Assembly: GCF_003171515.1 (NCBI RefSeq)
Contig: NC_089390.1
Span: forward strand, 930,001-994,000
DNA: 64,000 nucleotides
Source of the DNA: Pyrenophora tritici-repentis
Taxonomy: Eukaryota > Ascomycota > Dothideomycetes > Pleosporales > Pleosporaceae
Direction: 5' to 3'
In this document: piece by piece, positions 11,187 through 22,700 of the stretch
Numbering within the stretch: position 1 is the stretch's first letter
Layout: every line of letters begins with the position of its first letter
Position numbers and translations under genes: made by a program
The notes under the pieces: model-generated
The model's input: only the letters and a program-made list of their open reading frames with translations
Database searches by the model: none
Told to the model about the DNA's origin: nothing

Positions 11187-12281
11187 TCATCTCCCTATAC
11201 CAACGCTGTACAGTGTCGCTTTGGCGATATCCTGTGCCCACCCAATCCAACCTCTTCCAGCCTGCACTAGGTTCAAAAGCTTGACAAAAGTGCGGTTCCA
11301 CTGGTCCTGGTCTTCCCAATCGTCGGCACACGGCTCGAAGATAGCCTGCTCGATGCTGCCAGGTGCTCCCGGGGTGGATAGCTCCCACTCGCCGTTCTCC
11401 TTTTGGCGCACATGCATCTTGGGGCCTACACACAGCGCCCGACCCAATATGCGTGAGTCGGCCACGAAGCGCGTCCCCGCATCAACGACATCTTCCACTT
11501 GACCCAATGCACCGCCTGCAAGTATGAAACGTGCGCCTGTCGTTACAATGGGCGTGTCGATGAAGTACGGACAGAGCAGGTTTACCCGTATGCCCTGGAG
11601 GCCACTGGTCACCCTCAGACTTCTGAACAGACCCAGCACGGCATGCTTCGCGGCGCAGTATTGTGGCTGGATGGCGATGGGCGCTAGAGACGCAATGGAG
11701 CCCAGAAGTAGGATATGGCGGTCGCGCGGTGAGGTTGTAGAAGGCTTCGCGTCGAGACTGCAAGGCGAAGAACCTGGGTTCTTGGGCAGCCAGAAGCAGG
11801 CGAGATGTGTAGTGTAGAGCACACCCGTGAGGTTTACGTCCATGATCTTGAAGACTGGCGGAGGCGGTTCCGCAGCGTCAAGGTCGCTGCCCATCTGGAG
11901 GTTGTCCGGGCCTGCTATGCCCGCATTTGCGACAACACAATCCAGGCCGCCATGTGGACTCAGCTTGACAGCCTCTTTGAAGAGATTGACCTGCGACTGC
12001 CAATCTGTCACGTCGCAATGCACGAAATGCGCCTTGCCACCAGTGTTGCTCTCCTTGTTGATGGCCCGACACAGCGCATCACCCTTTTGCACGTTGATAT
12101 CGCCCACAATCACCACAGCGCCGTTGTTTGCCCATAGTCGTACAAAGCCTGCGCCAAAGCCGCTCGCTCCTCCGGTTATGACTATGACCTTGTCCTTGAC
12201 CCAGGCAGCATCGTATGGCACCGTTACGTCGATGGGTGGCGACTGTTTGATGTTCGGTTTCTCGGGCTTGTAATCGTCCAT
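11187..12281 (-). CDS. Short-chain dehydrogenase, 15-hydroxyprostaglandin dehydrogenase-like
   Basis: Intronless 364-aa protein starting MDDYKPEKPN at 12281. SDR signatures are ITGGASGFGAG (cofactor loop, about residues 35-45), CDVTDW (adenine-ring Asp), VANAGIAG, and the active-site YCAAK preceded by LLGSIASLAP. The arrangement and the extended C-terminus resemble fungal SDRs annotated as 15-hydroxyprostaglandin or 5'-hydroxyaverantin dehydrogenases. NAD-dependent oxidation of a secondary alcohol is expected; the real substrate is unknown. It is divergently transcribed from the phosphoserine phosphatase gene across 470 bp. Confidence 0.88.
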   Translation of the reverse strand: MDDYKPEKPNIKQSPPIDVTVPYDAAWVKDKVIVITGGASGFGAGFVRLWANNGAVVIVGDINVQKGDALCRAINKESNTGGKAHFVHCDVTDWQSQVNLFKEAVKLSPHGGLDCVVANAGIAGPDNLQMGSDLDAAEPPPPVFKIMDVNLTGVLYTTHLACFWLPKNPGSSPCSLDAKPSTTSPRDRHILLLGSIASLAPIAIQPQYCAAKHAVLGLFRSLRVTSGLQGIRVNLLCPYFIDTPIVTTGARFILAGGALGQVEDVVDAGTRFVADSRILGRALCVGPKMHVRQKENGEWELSTPGAPGSIEQAIFEPCADDWEDQDQWNRTFVKLLNLVQAGRGWIGWAQDIAKATLYSVGIGR

Positions 12282-12751
12282 GGCGAGGACTGAGGTGATC
12301 GAGCAGGTTCGATTCAGTTCCTGTTACGTGTTGATGGCGCTGGGATTCTCGATGCATCTTAACCGTGGCGACATTCAGCTCAGGCATGCTGCACTAGAAG
12401 ACGCCGAGGCTTCCCCACCCAGGGTCGCCTTCAGGCCATCTGCAGGGTGCGGGGAAATCGTCGGGGATATGGAACCATGGTCGTTCCTCTAGTTCTGTGT
12501 TCTGGGGGTTTGGAGACAAGAAGTAACGATACCATGTCGGAAGTCATACTCGGACGCTTGCTCGGTCGTGACTGTGCTGGGGTTTTCACGGCGGGGCAGA
12601 GCAACGCAGGAATCCTGGATCCCTGTGTATTTATTCCGCCTGCACGCCCGCGGTGTAAACAATCAACATAATCACCTCGACGAGTTTTGAGAGAAATTTC
12701 CCAAAATTCATTACTATCGAATCAGCTACAGCGTCTAGTACTTTACCAATC
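12282..12751. promoter_or_regulatory. Shared promoter region of SDR and phosphoserine phosphatase
   Basis: 470 bp between two divergent start codons must hold both promoters. No individual factor site could be assigned with confidence. Confidence 0.5.
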
Positions 12752-13870
12752 ATGGCCGCCAAACCCCCTCCCCTCGACGTTTCGTTCACCCACATCGTTG
12801 CAACGCTCTTCTACCAAGCCGATACGCCAGTTTCCTCCGCATCGCTCGAACGACTGAAGCTTGACCATGTGCCCACCGAGAGCCTCGAAGACTCCCCACT
12901 CGAACCCTCCACGCCGGGCCCCAATGCTCTCGATAACCTCTCCTGTCGCTACTTTAGCCAGGCCTGTCTCACAGACTTCTTCGTCGCTCTCACAAACATA
13001 ATAGCTGGTCTCCAGCAAAGCACAATAACGGGCAAGCGACTGGAGTCAAGCGAGCTCTGCAGGGTAGTCGAGGTTACCTTCCCCCTGCCGAGCCCGTCGT
13101 CCATTTCGCCGGAGACATTACGGAGACATGAGGCTGTGTCACAATTCGAGCGAAAGTGGAACTTGGAATGCGTGTTTCAAGCGGATACCATATATCGGCG
13201 TTACAAGAGGCTTGCTGTCTTCGACATGGACAGCACCCTGATACAGCAGGAGGTCATTGACGAAATCGCGTCGCACATTGGCGCAGAGAAGGAGGTATCG
13301 GCCATTACAGCTAAAGCGATGAATGGCGAGCTAGACTTTGAAGAGAGTCTTCGCGCGCGATGTAAGCTGTTAAAGGGCGTATCGAGCAACGTCTTTGATG
13401 AGCTGAAGTCGAGAATCACGCTGAACGAGGGCGTCAAAGAGCTCATCACCGCGCTGAAGAGACTGGGTTTCAAGACGGCGGTTCTCAGTGGCGGCTTCAC
13501 GCCTGTGACGGGCTGGATGGGACAACGGCTCGGCCTCGACTACGCCTTTGCGAACCATCTCGTTGTCTCCCAGGACGGCATTACGCTCACCGGCGAACTG
13601 ACGGGTGAAATCGTTCACGGGGAAAAGAAACGCCAACACGTCCGAGAGATTGCAGAAAAGGAAAACATCCTCCTCGAGCAAGTCGTTTGCATTGGCGATG
13701 GCGCAAACGATCTCCCCATGATGGGCGTGGCCGGTCTTGGTGTCGCGTTCCATGCAAAGACAAAAGTGCAGATGCAGGCTCCTGCTCGTCTGAACTCGAA
13801 GAGTATGCTGGACGTACTTTACTTGTTTGGTATATCCAGGGAAGAGCAGGAGGAGTTATTGCGATCGTAG
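12752..13870 (+). CDS. SER2: Phosphoserine phosphatase
   Basis: Intronless, 372 aa. This HAD-superfamily enzyme hydrolyses O-phospho-L-serine to serine, the last step of serine synthesis from 3-phosphoglycerate. HAD motif I is FDMDSTLI with nucleophile Asp158 and Asp160; EVIDEIA follows, as in SerB. Motif II is AVLSGGFTPV, the conserved Lys is in the GEKKR region, and motif III/IV is VCIGDGANDLPMM. The chain ends in a helical SMLDVLYLFGI segment. The N-terminal ~150 residues form a poorly conserved extension, typical of fungal SerB proteins, where an ACT-like fold is often found. The start at 12752 is the first ATG after a stop-rich leader and sits in good context (CATGG). Confidence 0.95.
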   Translation: MAAKPPPLDVSFTHIVATLFYQADTPVSSASLERLKLDHVPTESLEDSPLEPSTPGPNALDNLSCRYFSQACLTDFFVALTNIIAGLQQSTITGKRLESSELCRVVEVTFPLPSPSSISPETLRRHEAVSQFERKWNLECVFQADTIYRRYKRLAVFDMDSTLIQQEVIDEIASHIGAEKEVSAITAKAMNGELDFEESLRARCKLLKGVSSNVFDELKSRITLNEGVKELITALKRLGFKTAVLSGGFTPVTGWMGQRLGLDYAFANHLVVSQDGITLTGELTGEIVHGEKKRQHVREIAEKENILLEQVVCIGDGANDLPMMGVAGLGVAFHAKTKVQMQAPARLNSKSMLDVLYLFGISREEQEELLRS

Positions 13871-14972
13871 TGCTGAGCTGAAGGAGCTGTCTGGAGCATA
13901 CAGTGAGCTCCAGACACTGGTATATCAAGTGTTACATGTCACGCGGGGTGATGAGGTGTAATAACCCAGATGCGATGAACATGTTTATTTTGAGTCACAC
14001 TAATCGTGTTTCATTCAATCAAAATTTGTTTGGGACCTGCGATTACACGAACAACCGTCATTAAGTACAAAGGTGCAAGAAGATGGATGTGTGAACACTA
14101 GCTGCAACCAGGAGTCCAGCTCTGGGCCTTCAACTTTACCACCGGCTCCCCCTGGGTGACATGAAGTACTTGACATACTGGTGTACCAAGACCTCTGTAG
14201 TCGCCAGGCATGCCTACTGCTGTGGCGTCCCTATATATGTTTCTGTATACCAAGGTCATAGAATACTTGACATAGTAGCGTACAAAGGCCACTATGTGCC
14301 TGTTCCTTTTGTACATAGCGATGACGTTGTCCCTGCTATGGTAAGCATCTGGCGATCAGTAGCTAAAGGCCTGGCGGAGCTGCCACGGCGCACCGAACTG
14401 ACTATGCGGAAAAGCTACGAAGCTAAAGCTCCACAATAGGGTCAGTGAGGGCTCTGAGCTCTATCGGCCAGACGCATTCGGGCTTTCGTTGTCAAATGCG
14501 CAATGGCAGTCAAATTGCACCATATATCCGGCTCACATAGCACAGTCGCATGGTGGCGTCATCCTAGTCAGAGAAAGCCATATGTTGGCACACGGCATTC
14601 GTGTTCGTATCCTTGCCGTGCGACCTCGGCATTCCAACGCCCTGGCACGCTGGCACTGGTGCTGGGATTGTGGAAGTCTGCCGACTGGGTTAGCTCTCCC
14701 GCTCTGGTCCGCAAATTTTGGATGTGATGTCATGCCGCCGGTTCCTGACAACAATCCAACGCTATTTGCGCATGTGCATTAACGCCATCACACTCTTTTG
14801 GACGCCGTTGCCGTTTCCGGACACTTTTCTGGCGCTTGCAGCTGAAGTCTGGTTCCTTCAAGGATAGCGCTTGCGCTCGCCCTTTCTTGTATCATTACCT
14901 CGTCACTAACACCGTCAACACCCGCGATCCAGGATCCAGACTGCGCGACACATCGGACCGTTCCACAACATC
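13871..14972. other. Intergenic, nothing recognised
   Basis: 3' flank of SER2 and promoter of the glycosyltransferase gene. Short ORFs here lack protein character. Confidence 0.5.
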
Positions 14973-17900
14973 ATGGCGGACCCTTCTCCTAAGCGCAAGG
15001 ACGAAGGCGTCGTTTCGCCCGTCGGCATGGTGATTGAGGAGCCGGCATTCCCCAATATTCTTGGTCAAGAACCGATTTCCACGCCCACATCCATGAAAAA
15101 GACGGACATCACAGACATGGCGCCTCCAAAACACGCAGACCAGACACCGCAAAGCCCTTCTGGTTCCATGGGAAATGCCCAGGATTATTTCGCGCCACAT
15201 TCGCGACCAACACAGCAGCGATGGGCGACAGAGCGACCAAAGCCCTCGGTGAGGCACACACTTTTGGGCAGAACGCAACGTCCGCGCAAAAAAAGGCCTG
15301 CACAACCAGACCGCACTGCTACCATTACCTTTGACCCAGACTCCGACTCGTCCGATTCTTCCGACGACGAAAGAATATACCCCAGCAAAAGCCTAGGACA
15401 TGCCGACGACCTGACGAAGCAAGCGAGTCAAAAACCGCGCGAACGATCCGGTCCATTCTCCCGCCTCAAAATCGCGAACGAGCATTTCAATACAAAGGGC
15501 AGAGTGTCGAGGGCGGACGGTCGTTTGAAGCTCAGCATTCTGGAAGAGAATCTGAGCAGTGGGTACATTGCAAAGGCGCTGGGCACGGCATTTAGAAAGC
15601 ATGGCAACAAGGACGAGGAAGCAGAGAGCTATGGCGACATTAGCGCCACCAAGATAGCCCCAGAAGACGATGAAATGGAACATGATCTTTCCAGGCGCAT
15701 CAAGCTCAACATTGTGATTATCATCATCGGCTCACGCGGTGACATCCAACCTTTCATTCGGATAGGCAAGATCTTGAAGGAGGACTACGGGCATCGCGTT
15801 CGGCTGGCAACACACCCAGCGTTCAAGGATTTTGTAGAGAAGGATTCAGGGCTGGAGTTTTTCTCTGTTGGGGGCAACCCTGCTGAGCTCATGGCCTTTA
15901 TGGTGAAGAACCCGGGCCTGATTCCGAATATCGACACCATCAAGGAGGGTGAGATAGGCCGCAGAAGAGCTCAGATGTACGAGATGTTCCAGGGCATGTG
16001 GCGCGCTTGCATCAATGCATCCGACGATGAGACGGACAAGATGAACGCGAAAATGAGTAAGTACCAGAGCTCTTCGTGGCAGAGCATTCGCTAACCTTTG
16101 CAGTGGGCGACAAGGCTCCATTCGTTGCGGACGCGATTATCGCCAACCCACCCAGCTTTGCACCGCAGCACATAGCCGAGAAGCTCGGCATACCGCTTCA
16201 TATGATGTTCACGTATGTATTGGAACTGAGGCGTCTGAGCTGGTGCTAACATTCCGCAGCTTTCCCTATACACCCACGAGCCAGTTTCCCCACCCTCTTG
16301 CCAACATTAGAGCCAGCAACGTCGAAGCCACCTACAGCAATTTCATGTCTTATCCACTTGTGGAGATGATGATGTGGCAGGGCCTCGGTGATCTCATAAA
16401 CCGCTTTCGAACTCAGGTTCTGCATCTCGAAGAAGTCAGCAGACTGTGGGCGCCAGGTCAGCTCTACAGACTGAAAGTGCCGTATACTTACATGTGGTCA
16501 CCGGGTCTCATCTCCAAGCCAAAGGATTGGGGCCCAGAGATTGACATTTCTGGTTTCGTTTTCCTGGATCTCGCCTCCTCCTTCACTCCTCCGGACGAGC
16601 TGAAGAAGTTTCTGGATGATGGCGAGCCACCGGTGTACATTGGCTTCGGATCGATCGTGGTCGATGACCCTGACCAATTTACCAATCTCATCTTTGAGGC
16701 TGTGAAGATGGTTGGATGTCGCGCTCTGGTATCCAAAGGCTGGGGTGGCTTCGGTTCCAATGCGGACTGTCCCGACAACGTCTTCATGCTCGAAAACACA
16801 CCGCACGACTGGTTGTTCCCTCGGTGTAGTGCTGTCATACACCACGGTGGTGCTGGAACAACCGCCATTGGTCTCAAGTGTGCGATACCGACCATGATCG
16901 TGCCTTTCTTTGGCGATCAACCGTTTTGGGGCGCGATGGTCAGCAAGGCCAAGGCAGGAGCGCACGAATGCATACCCTACAAGAAACTTACCGCCGAGCG
17001 TTTGGCAGAGGGTATCAAGCAGTGTCTCACTGATGAGGCCAAGGAGAATGTCAAGAAAATTGCCGACAGCATCGCAAAGGAAGGTGATGGTGCCCTCAAT
17101 GCTGTGCGCTCATTCCACAGATCTTTGCCGCTCCAAGGAGAGGGAAGTATGCGTTGCGATTTCCTCGACAATCGCGCTGCGGCTTGGAAAATCAAGAACA
17201 CGAATGTCAAACTCTCTGCGCTGGCGGCCGAGATCCTTGTCGAGAAGAAGAAGCTCAAATGGAGCGAGCTACGTCTTGTTCGGCACTATGAGTGGAACGA
17301 CTTTGGCGGGCCCGGCGAGCCCATTACAGGTGTCTGGGGTAGTCTGATGTCCTCGTTCTCAGACGCAGCAGCTGGCGTTGGGGGTATGCCCGTCGAGATG
17401 GGCAAAAGCATAAGAAAGAGGGAGAAGCTGAAAGCAAAGAAACGCATCGTTCAGAAGCGAAATGAGCATAAGAAGGCGACACTTTCCAAGGCGAACAGCA
17501 ACTCACCCGAGGGCGCAGTGGAAAGAGGGGAACAACAACAGGGCGGTCGACCGAAACCTACTCGCGATAACACGACGCTTTCCAGGATTTCGGAACCCGA
17601 AGAAGAGCTGGCTGATGAGCTTGGGCGCGAAGCTGCATTTGGGTTCAGGAAGACTGGGCATGCCATTGCTCGTTTTCCGATGAACTTGACTCTTGCTGTC
17701 ACACAAGGATTCCACAACGCCCCACGTCTATACGGCGACGAGACGGTCCGCCGTCCCCCTCGGGTCACCGGGTTCCATTCTGGCACCCGTGCTGGCCGCG
17801 ATGAGCTTGTATATGGTGTCATGGATGGGGTCACAGGTCTCGTCACTCAACCCTACAATGGCGCCAAGAACAATGGTCTTGTAGGCGCCCTCCGAGGTGT

Positions 17901-18663
17901 TGGTTTCGGCATCGGCGGCTTTGTCCTTAAAGACATTGCAGCCTTCATGGGTCCCTTGGCGTACACCATGAAGGGCCTTGATGCAGAATACATGAAACGC
18001 TACCAACCGACCAACTATCTCCGCCGAGCCCGCATTGCCGAAGGTCAACAGGAACTCCAAATGCTCGACTCTGAATCGCGCGTCGCAGTCGCCCAGGAAG
18101 ACCAACACGGGACCAACAACAAAATGACCCAGGGGAAGCGCCAAGTGGAAGAAAACGTCACCATACGCTGGAATGCCCTCCAACAGACTATAGCACAGGA
18201 GAAAATGCAGCATAAGAACGGTATCATCGGATCTCTTACCGGTCGTGGTGATGTGAAAGAAGGCCAACGGGTGGGTCGGAAAAGCACTGAGACCACGAAA
18301 CGCGACCCGAAGCGATCTTACGAACACGGCAAAGCGAGTACGTGGGCGCCAAATGAGAAACCAGGACAACAGGTTGATGCAGATGCATCGACAAAGGTTC
18401 TGGATCCGGGCAATGCAAGAAGGAGCGTGGACGGTCACGCAAGAGGTGCAACGATGAACAGGATGAGTACTGCGCCCATCACGTCAGTGGAACGTGGGGA
18501 ACATGGGTATAGGGATAAGCTGCAGATTCCGACGAGGCCTTCCGCAGATGGTTCGGACAGCACGAAAGTCGGCGGGGAGCCTTTAGAATTGGGAGCTGTA
18601 GAACACAAGACTGGAAGGAGTTTGAGCATCGATGGGCGAAAGGCAGAAGCGGGTGTTGTCTAG
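14973..18663 (+). CDS. Sterol glucosyltransferase-like protein (GT28/GT1 fold)
   Basis: Three exons, 14973-16056, 16104-16212 and 16260-18663, join to 1198 aa; the introns are both 47 bp. The N-terminal ~240 residues are disordered and charged. A glycosyltransferase-28 N-domain begins with [18 protein letters not shown] (near 250). The nucleotide-sugar C-domain carries [10 protein letters not shown] and the diagnostic [13 protein letters not shown] (His592/593). This is the catalytic core of fungal UDP-glucose:sterol 3-O-glucosyltransferases. Unlike Atg26, no GRAM or PH domain is seen before it, so a role in autophagy should not be assumed. After a basic, Lys-rich stretch, residues around 830-930 ([17 protein letters not shown], then [11 protein letters not shown]) resemble the C-terminal lipid-transfer-associated segment of Vps13/Atg2-type proteins. 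The last ~200 residues are low complexity. Enzyme class is firm; acceptor and membrane site are inferred. Confidence 0.88.
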
Positions 18664-19736
18664 AAGACATGGTGGCGGCGGTGGCTGTTGTAAGATGTTT
18701 CCATGATTATATCATTTCGACTTTTCATTCGAAGGATTCGCTTGGATGGATGCTATGCACCTTTTGTAATCAGAAGATACCCTATTATTCAAATACATTG
18801 TTGAAGCAAGAGTAAGTCTGTTTCGTGTGGAACTCGCATAGGAACGTTGTCATGTAATTTATGGCACGTGCACAGAACTTCGCTTTGAACACAAGACATG
18901 GCGAACATTGCATGTCCATTTTCAGCGACCACAACATGCTCTGCTATATTTCCGAGTACAATTATCTGAACAAAAAAGGCTTGAAAATTCTTTCCCCGTG
19001 CTTCGTTTCGTGATTGAAGATGAAAGGTTGTCTCACAAAGTTGCCTAATTAGGAAGTGTTGATTCCAGTAGTTTTTGCAGTTTCCCAACCCGATACACCA
19101 TTTTCAAGACTTCTCCACTTCCACACCACGTTCTACTATGTATCTGATGAGCGTGCCGTGATACTGGAGGCTCAAATATTCTGTTCCACTGCTCAAATAT
19201 AAAACTTTTTTCTGACCTCGACTGCCTAATTGGGAAGGTATTGAGTCAAGTGTTGATTGCTGCAGTCACAACAGTGAACTGTTCGAAAAGGTCCTCACCG
19301 CCCACTTTGCATTATGTTATGTGTCAGACTATCCACTATATATACCTTCATGCTACAACTGCCGGAAGGTCGGCCTTTTTGTAGTTCGACATTATGTAGC
19401 TGCCACTTGCATCGTGATTCTAAAGGGTCAAAGTTCTTGTTCTTATGCCGCAATACATAGGGAAGGCTCGCAGCGACGTGTTAGATGGAAAAAAGGGGTG
19501 TTTTCTACAGTCCCGTCTGTCCACCCCTTCAAGGTCGTTTTCTGCTCTAACTGTCGGCTTTCTTATGTAACCGATGGGGTTTTCACGATCACAAAGGCTC
19601 AGTGCTTCCATTCATGTACCGCAATACATATTCGCGAGTAGTACATGTTTATGACTTTGTCGTGCATGGACAAACATGGCGTGTCGGTTTGCTTCCGACG
19701 ACCATGTACCCATGAACACGACCATCACCACCCTCT
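18664..19736. other. Intergenic with a degenerate duplication
   Basis: No gene recognised. Two stretches, about 19345-19460 and 19520-19635, look like a decayed direct repeat; each ends near a shared CCGCAATACATA. It separates the glycosyltransferase from the PKS 3' end. Confidence 0.4.
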
Positions 19737-22700
19737 TCAAGTCCCCTCCCTTACTCCCTCTGCAACAAATCTACTCTTACCTGCGACCTTTACGCCCAAC
19801 AACCAAATACTCACATCGCTCATAATCTCACTCGTCGCCACATCCGCACCTACGGCTTTGCTAAACCAATTCCGCATCTCAACTGCAACCAGCGAGTCTA
19901 CGCCGTACCGATAGATCGCCCTTTGCGGATCAATGTCCTCTTTGGCGACGACGAGGAGACTCGAAAGTTGTGTTTGAATGGCCGAGACGACAATGTCGGT
20001 TGCTTGTGCGAGAGATGTGGCAGAAGAGAGAAGGTGTGACGTGCTATTTTGTGCAGTAGGTGAGGGTTTGATGCGCGCAGGAAGAGTGTCAAGATAGTGG
20101 TAAATGGGGCGTGTACTGCCGAGCGGCGCAACGATGTTCAACGCGCGCAGGTCTGCGGGGAGAGTGAGAGGTGTTATGATATTCGGGCCAATCGTACTGG
20201 CGTCGACGCGTTCGGCGTCACAGCAGAAGCGCAGGAGCGCATAGATGTCATTGAGACTGACTTCCTCTAGCATGCCGCGAACGCGCAGTAGGGACTGAAC
20301 TTGCTCGTTTTGCGCAACATAGCCGACGCCTGTTACCATGCTTAGAGCAAGCGTATGAGCGCGTTGGCCGTTGCGCATACGATGCAAAGCTAGGTTATCT
20401 TGGTATGTGTTACCTGCTGTGTAGTTTGCTTGACCAAAGGAACCCATGATTCCCGTGGAAGAAGAGAGCATCACGAAAAAGTCCAAATTCCGCGGAAGAA
20501 GCGTGTGCAGGTTCCAGGACCCGGACACTTTTGGAGCGAGCGATTCGTGCCATTGTGCGATGGTCATTTTCGCAAAGGACGAATCGTGCATAGACATTGC
20601 GGCTTGAATGCAGCCTGCAACCGCGGGCATTGAGGAGAGAGAATTGAGCGTTGACTCGAGTTGAGATGCATTTGCAATGTCGCACACTGGAGCGTGAACG
20701 ATGGCGCCTTGCGTACGAAGCTCGTTTACGAACTGCAAACGCACACAATCTGTTCCTTCGACGAGCGATCTTGATGGTAAAATCAAGTGCTTAGCACCGT
20801 TCTCAACCATCCACCGGGTGATGCTTTGGCCTATACCGCCGAATGCCCCAGCGACAAGGTAGCTCGCGTCTGCACGGAAGAGTGGCTCGGAGGCGTTTGG
20901 CGCAACTTCCATCTCAACAAGCTCTTCGCCCTTCATCTCTACCACGACTTTGCCAACTAGTTTTTCTTCCTGCAGAGCTCGGAACGCTTGCTCAATCTCG
21001 CTCTGCTTAAAAACAGTGAGTGGTTGAGGTGGGCCCACGTTGCTATCCGTAATCAGCAAGAGGACTTGCTCGAAAATGCCCGTGAACATAGTGCTTTGTG
21101 CGAGCTCTTGGAAGTTTACGCGGGTAAAGCTTATGTTCTGCGTCGATGGTGGTATCGCAATCTGCTTGGAACCATTTGCCGTAGAGACAAAGACATCCTT
21201 TTCTCCTATGTCGATGAAGCGGCCGAATGGTGCTATGCATGGCCACGATTGTTGCAAAACCCCAGGACTGCCTAGAACAACATCTACACCTCTTTCATCA
21301 GTCAAATGGCAGATTCTGTGTGCCAAGTTTCGCTCTTCAGCAATAAAGATGTGTGATTCTAGAATACCACACTGATTCTTCAGGAAGTTCGCTTCACCCA
21401 CCGAATTAACGGTGACGAGGACATCTGTGCACCCATAAAGTTGAGCAATCTTGATTGCAGCTTGACCCGTTGCACTCACACCGTGGTGGATAAGAATTGA
21501 GTTGTTGTTCTTGATCCTCGCACCCTCGACGAGTGCATAGTAAGCCGTACAGTATGCCACTGGGAAAGCTGCAGCTTCATGGAAGCTCATGCTTGCTGGA
21601 ATCTCGCGCAGCTGGAAACTTTTGCAGTGCACAACCTGCATAACACCAGACGTGGCTACACCAAAAACCCTATCACCAACTTTGAAGCGGGTACTTGACG
21701 ACCCAACACGAACAACAACACCGGCGATTTCGCTGCCGAAAACTTCATCGTGCACTTGTCCGATAGCGACCAAGAGGTCTCGAGCATTAAGCCCTGTCGC
21801 CTTGATCTCGACGACAACATCATCGGCCGCTATGGCATTGTCGTAATCAGAGCTCTGTTCATAGTGCAAAGTGTTGAGAATGCCAGCAGCGCCAATCGTA
21901 AGCTTTGGGTTGTCCAATTCACTCCAGGGCTTCTCGACATATTGTACCGACTGCTCAGAAGGCAGAGCTTGATTGGCAAGCTCGTCGTCATCGACGACCC
22001 GAGGAGTGCACAACGAGTCGTCTATTTCGCAGTACTCGTCTTCAGGATCCGTTTGTTGGTGGATTAATGCTTTGAGGGCATTTTCGATGTTAACAGAGGC
22101 ACTGTCCAACCCATTCTGCACGTTCAAATTGACACTTACGAGCCTGTAGTCTTCGGATTCAGTTGCAAGCGTACGAACCAGTCCTGACACTAGGCCCTCC
22201 GTGGGGTTCTCATTTACAGCGTGGTGCTGGAATGTGACCCAGATGAGCGATTTGGTTGTTGCGAGAAGAAATTTGACTTTTTCTAGGTCCTCCTCTTCCA
22301 GGCATTGAAGAAAGGTGCCATCCAACCCCGGGAGGAACACACAGGTCGTGTCTGCTACGTCGCTCTCCGTAGCAACATTCCAAGGTATTAGGGCCTGAGG
22401 TCCATGGTGCACTAGAAATTTCTCATATATTGCTCGTGCGAGGCTCGTCTGTAGCTCGTTCGCATCATCAAAAACCACACGGATGGTGGATGTCAACGTC
22501 GCGGGCAATTCAGAGTCCAACGCGATGCTATCAAAGTCTGCTGACTGCCATTCAATCCTATAGAGACTGCGATGCGACTTCTCGGGGCTGGGGGCGACAC
22601 TGCGACCGATTGTCGAGGTTTCAAGTTCCCCAAAGAAACACGGGTCTTGGGTACCGGCAAAAGCGGCTGTGACAGTGAATAACTTGTTGCGGAAGCCACG

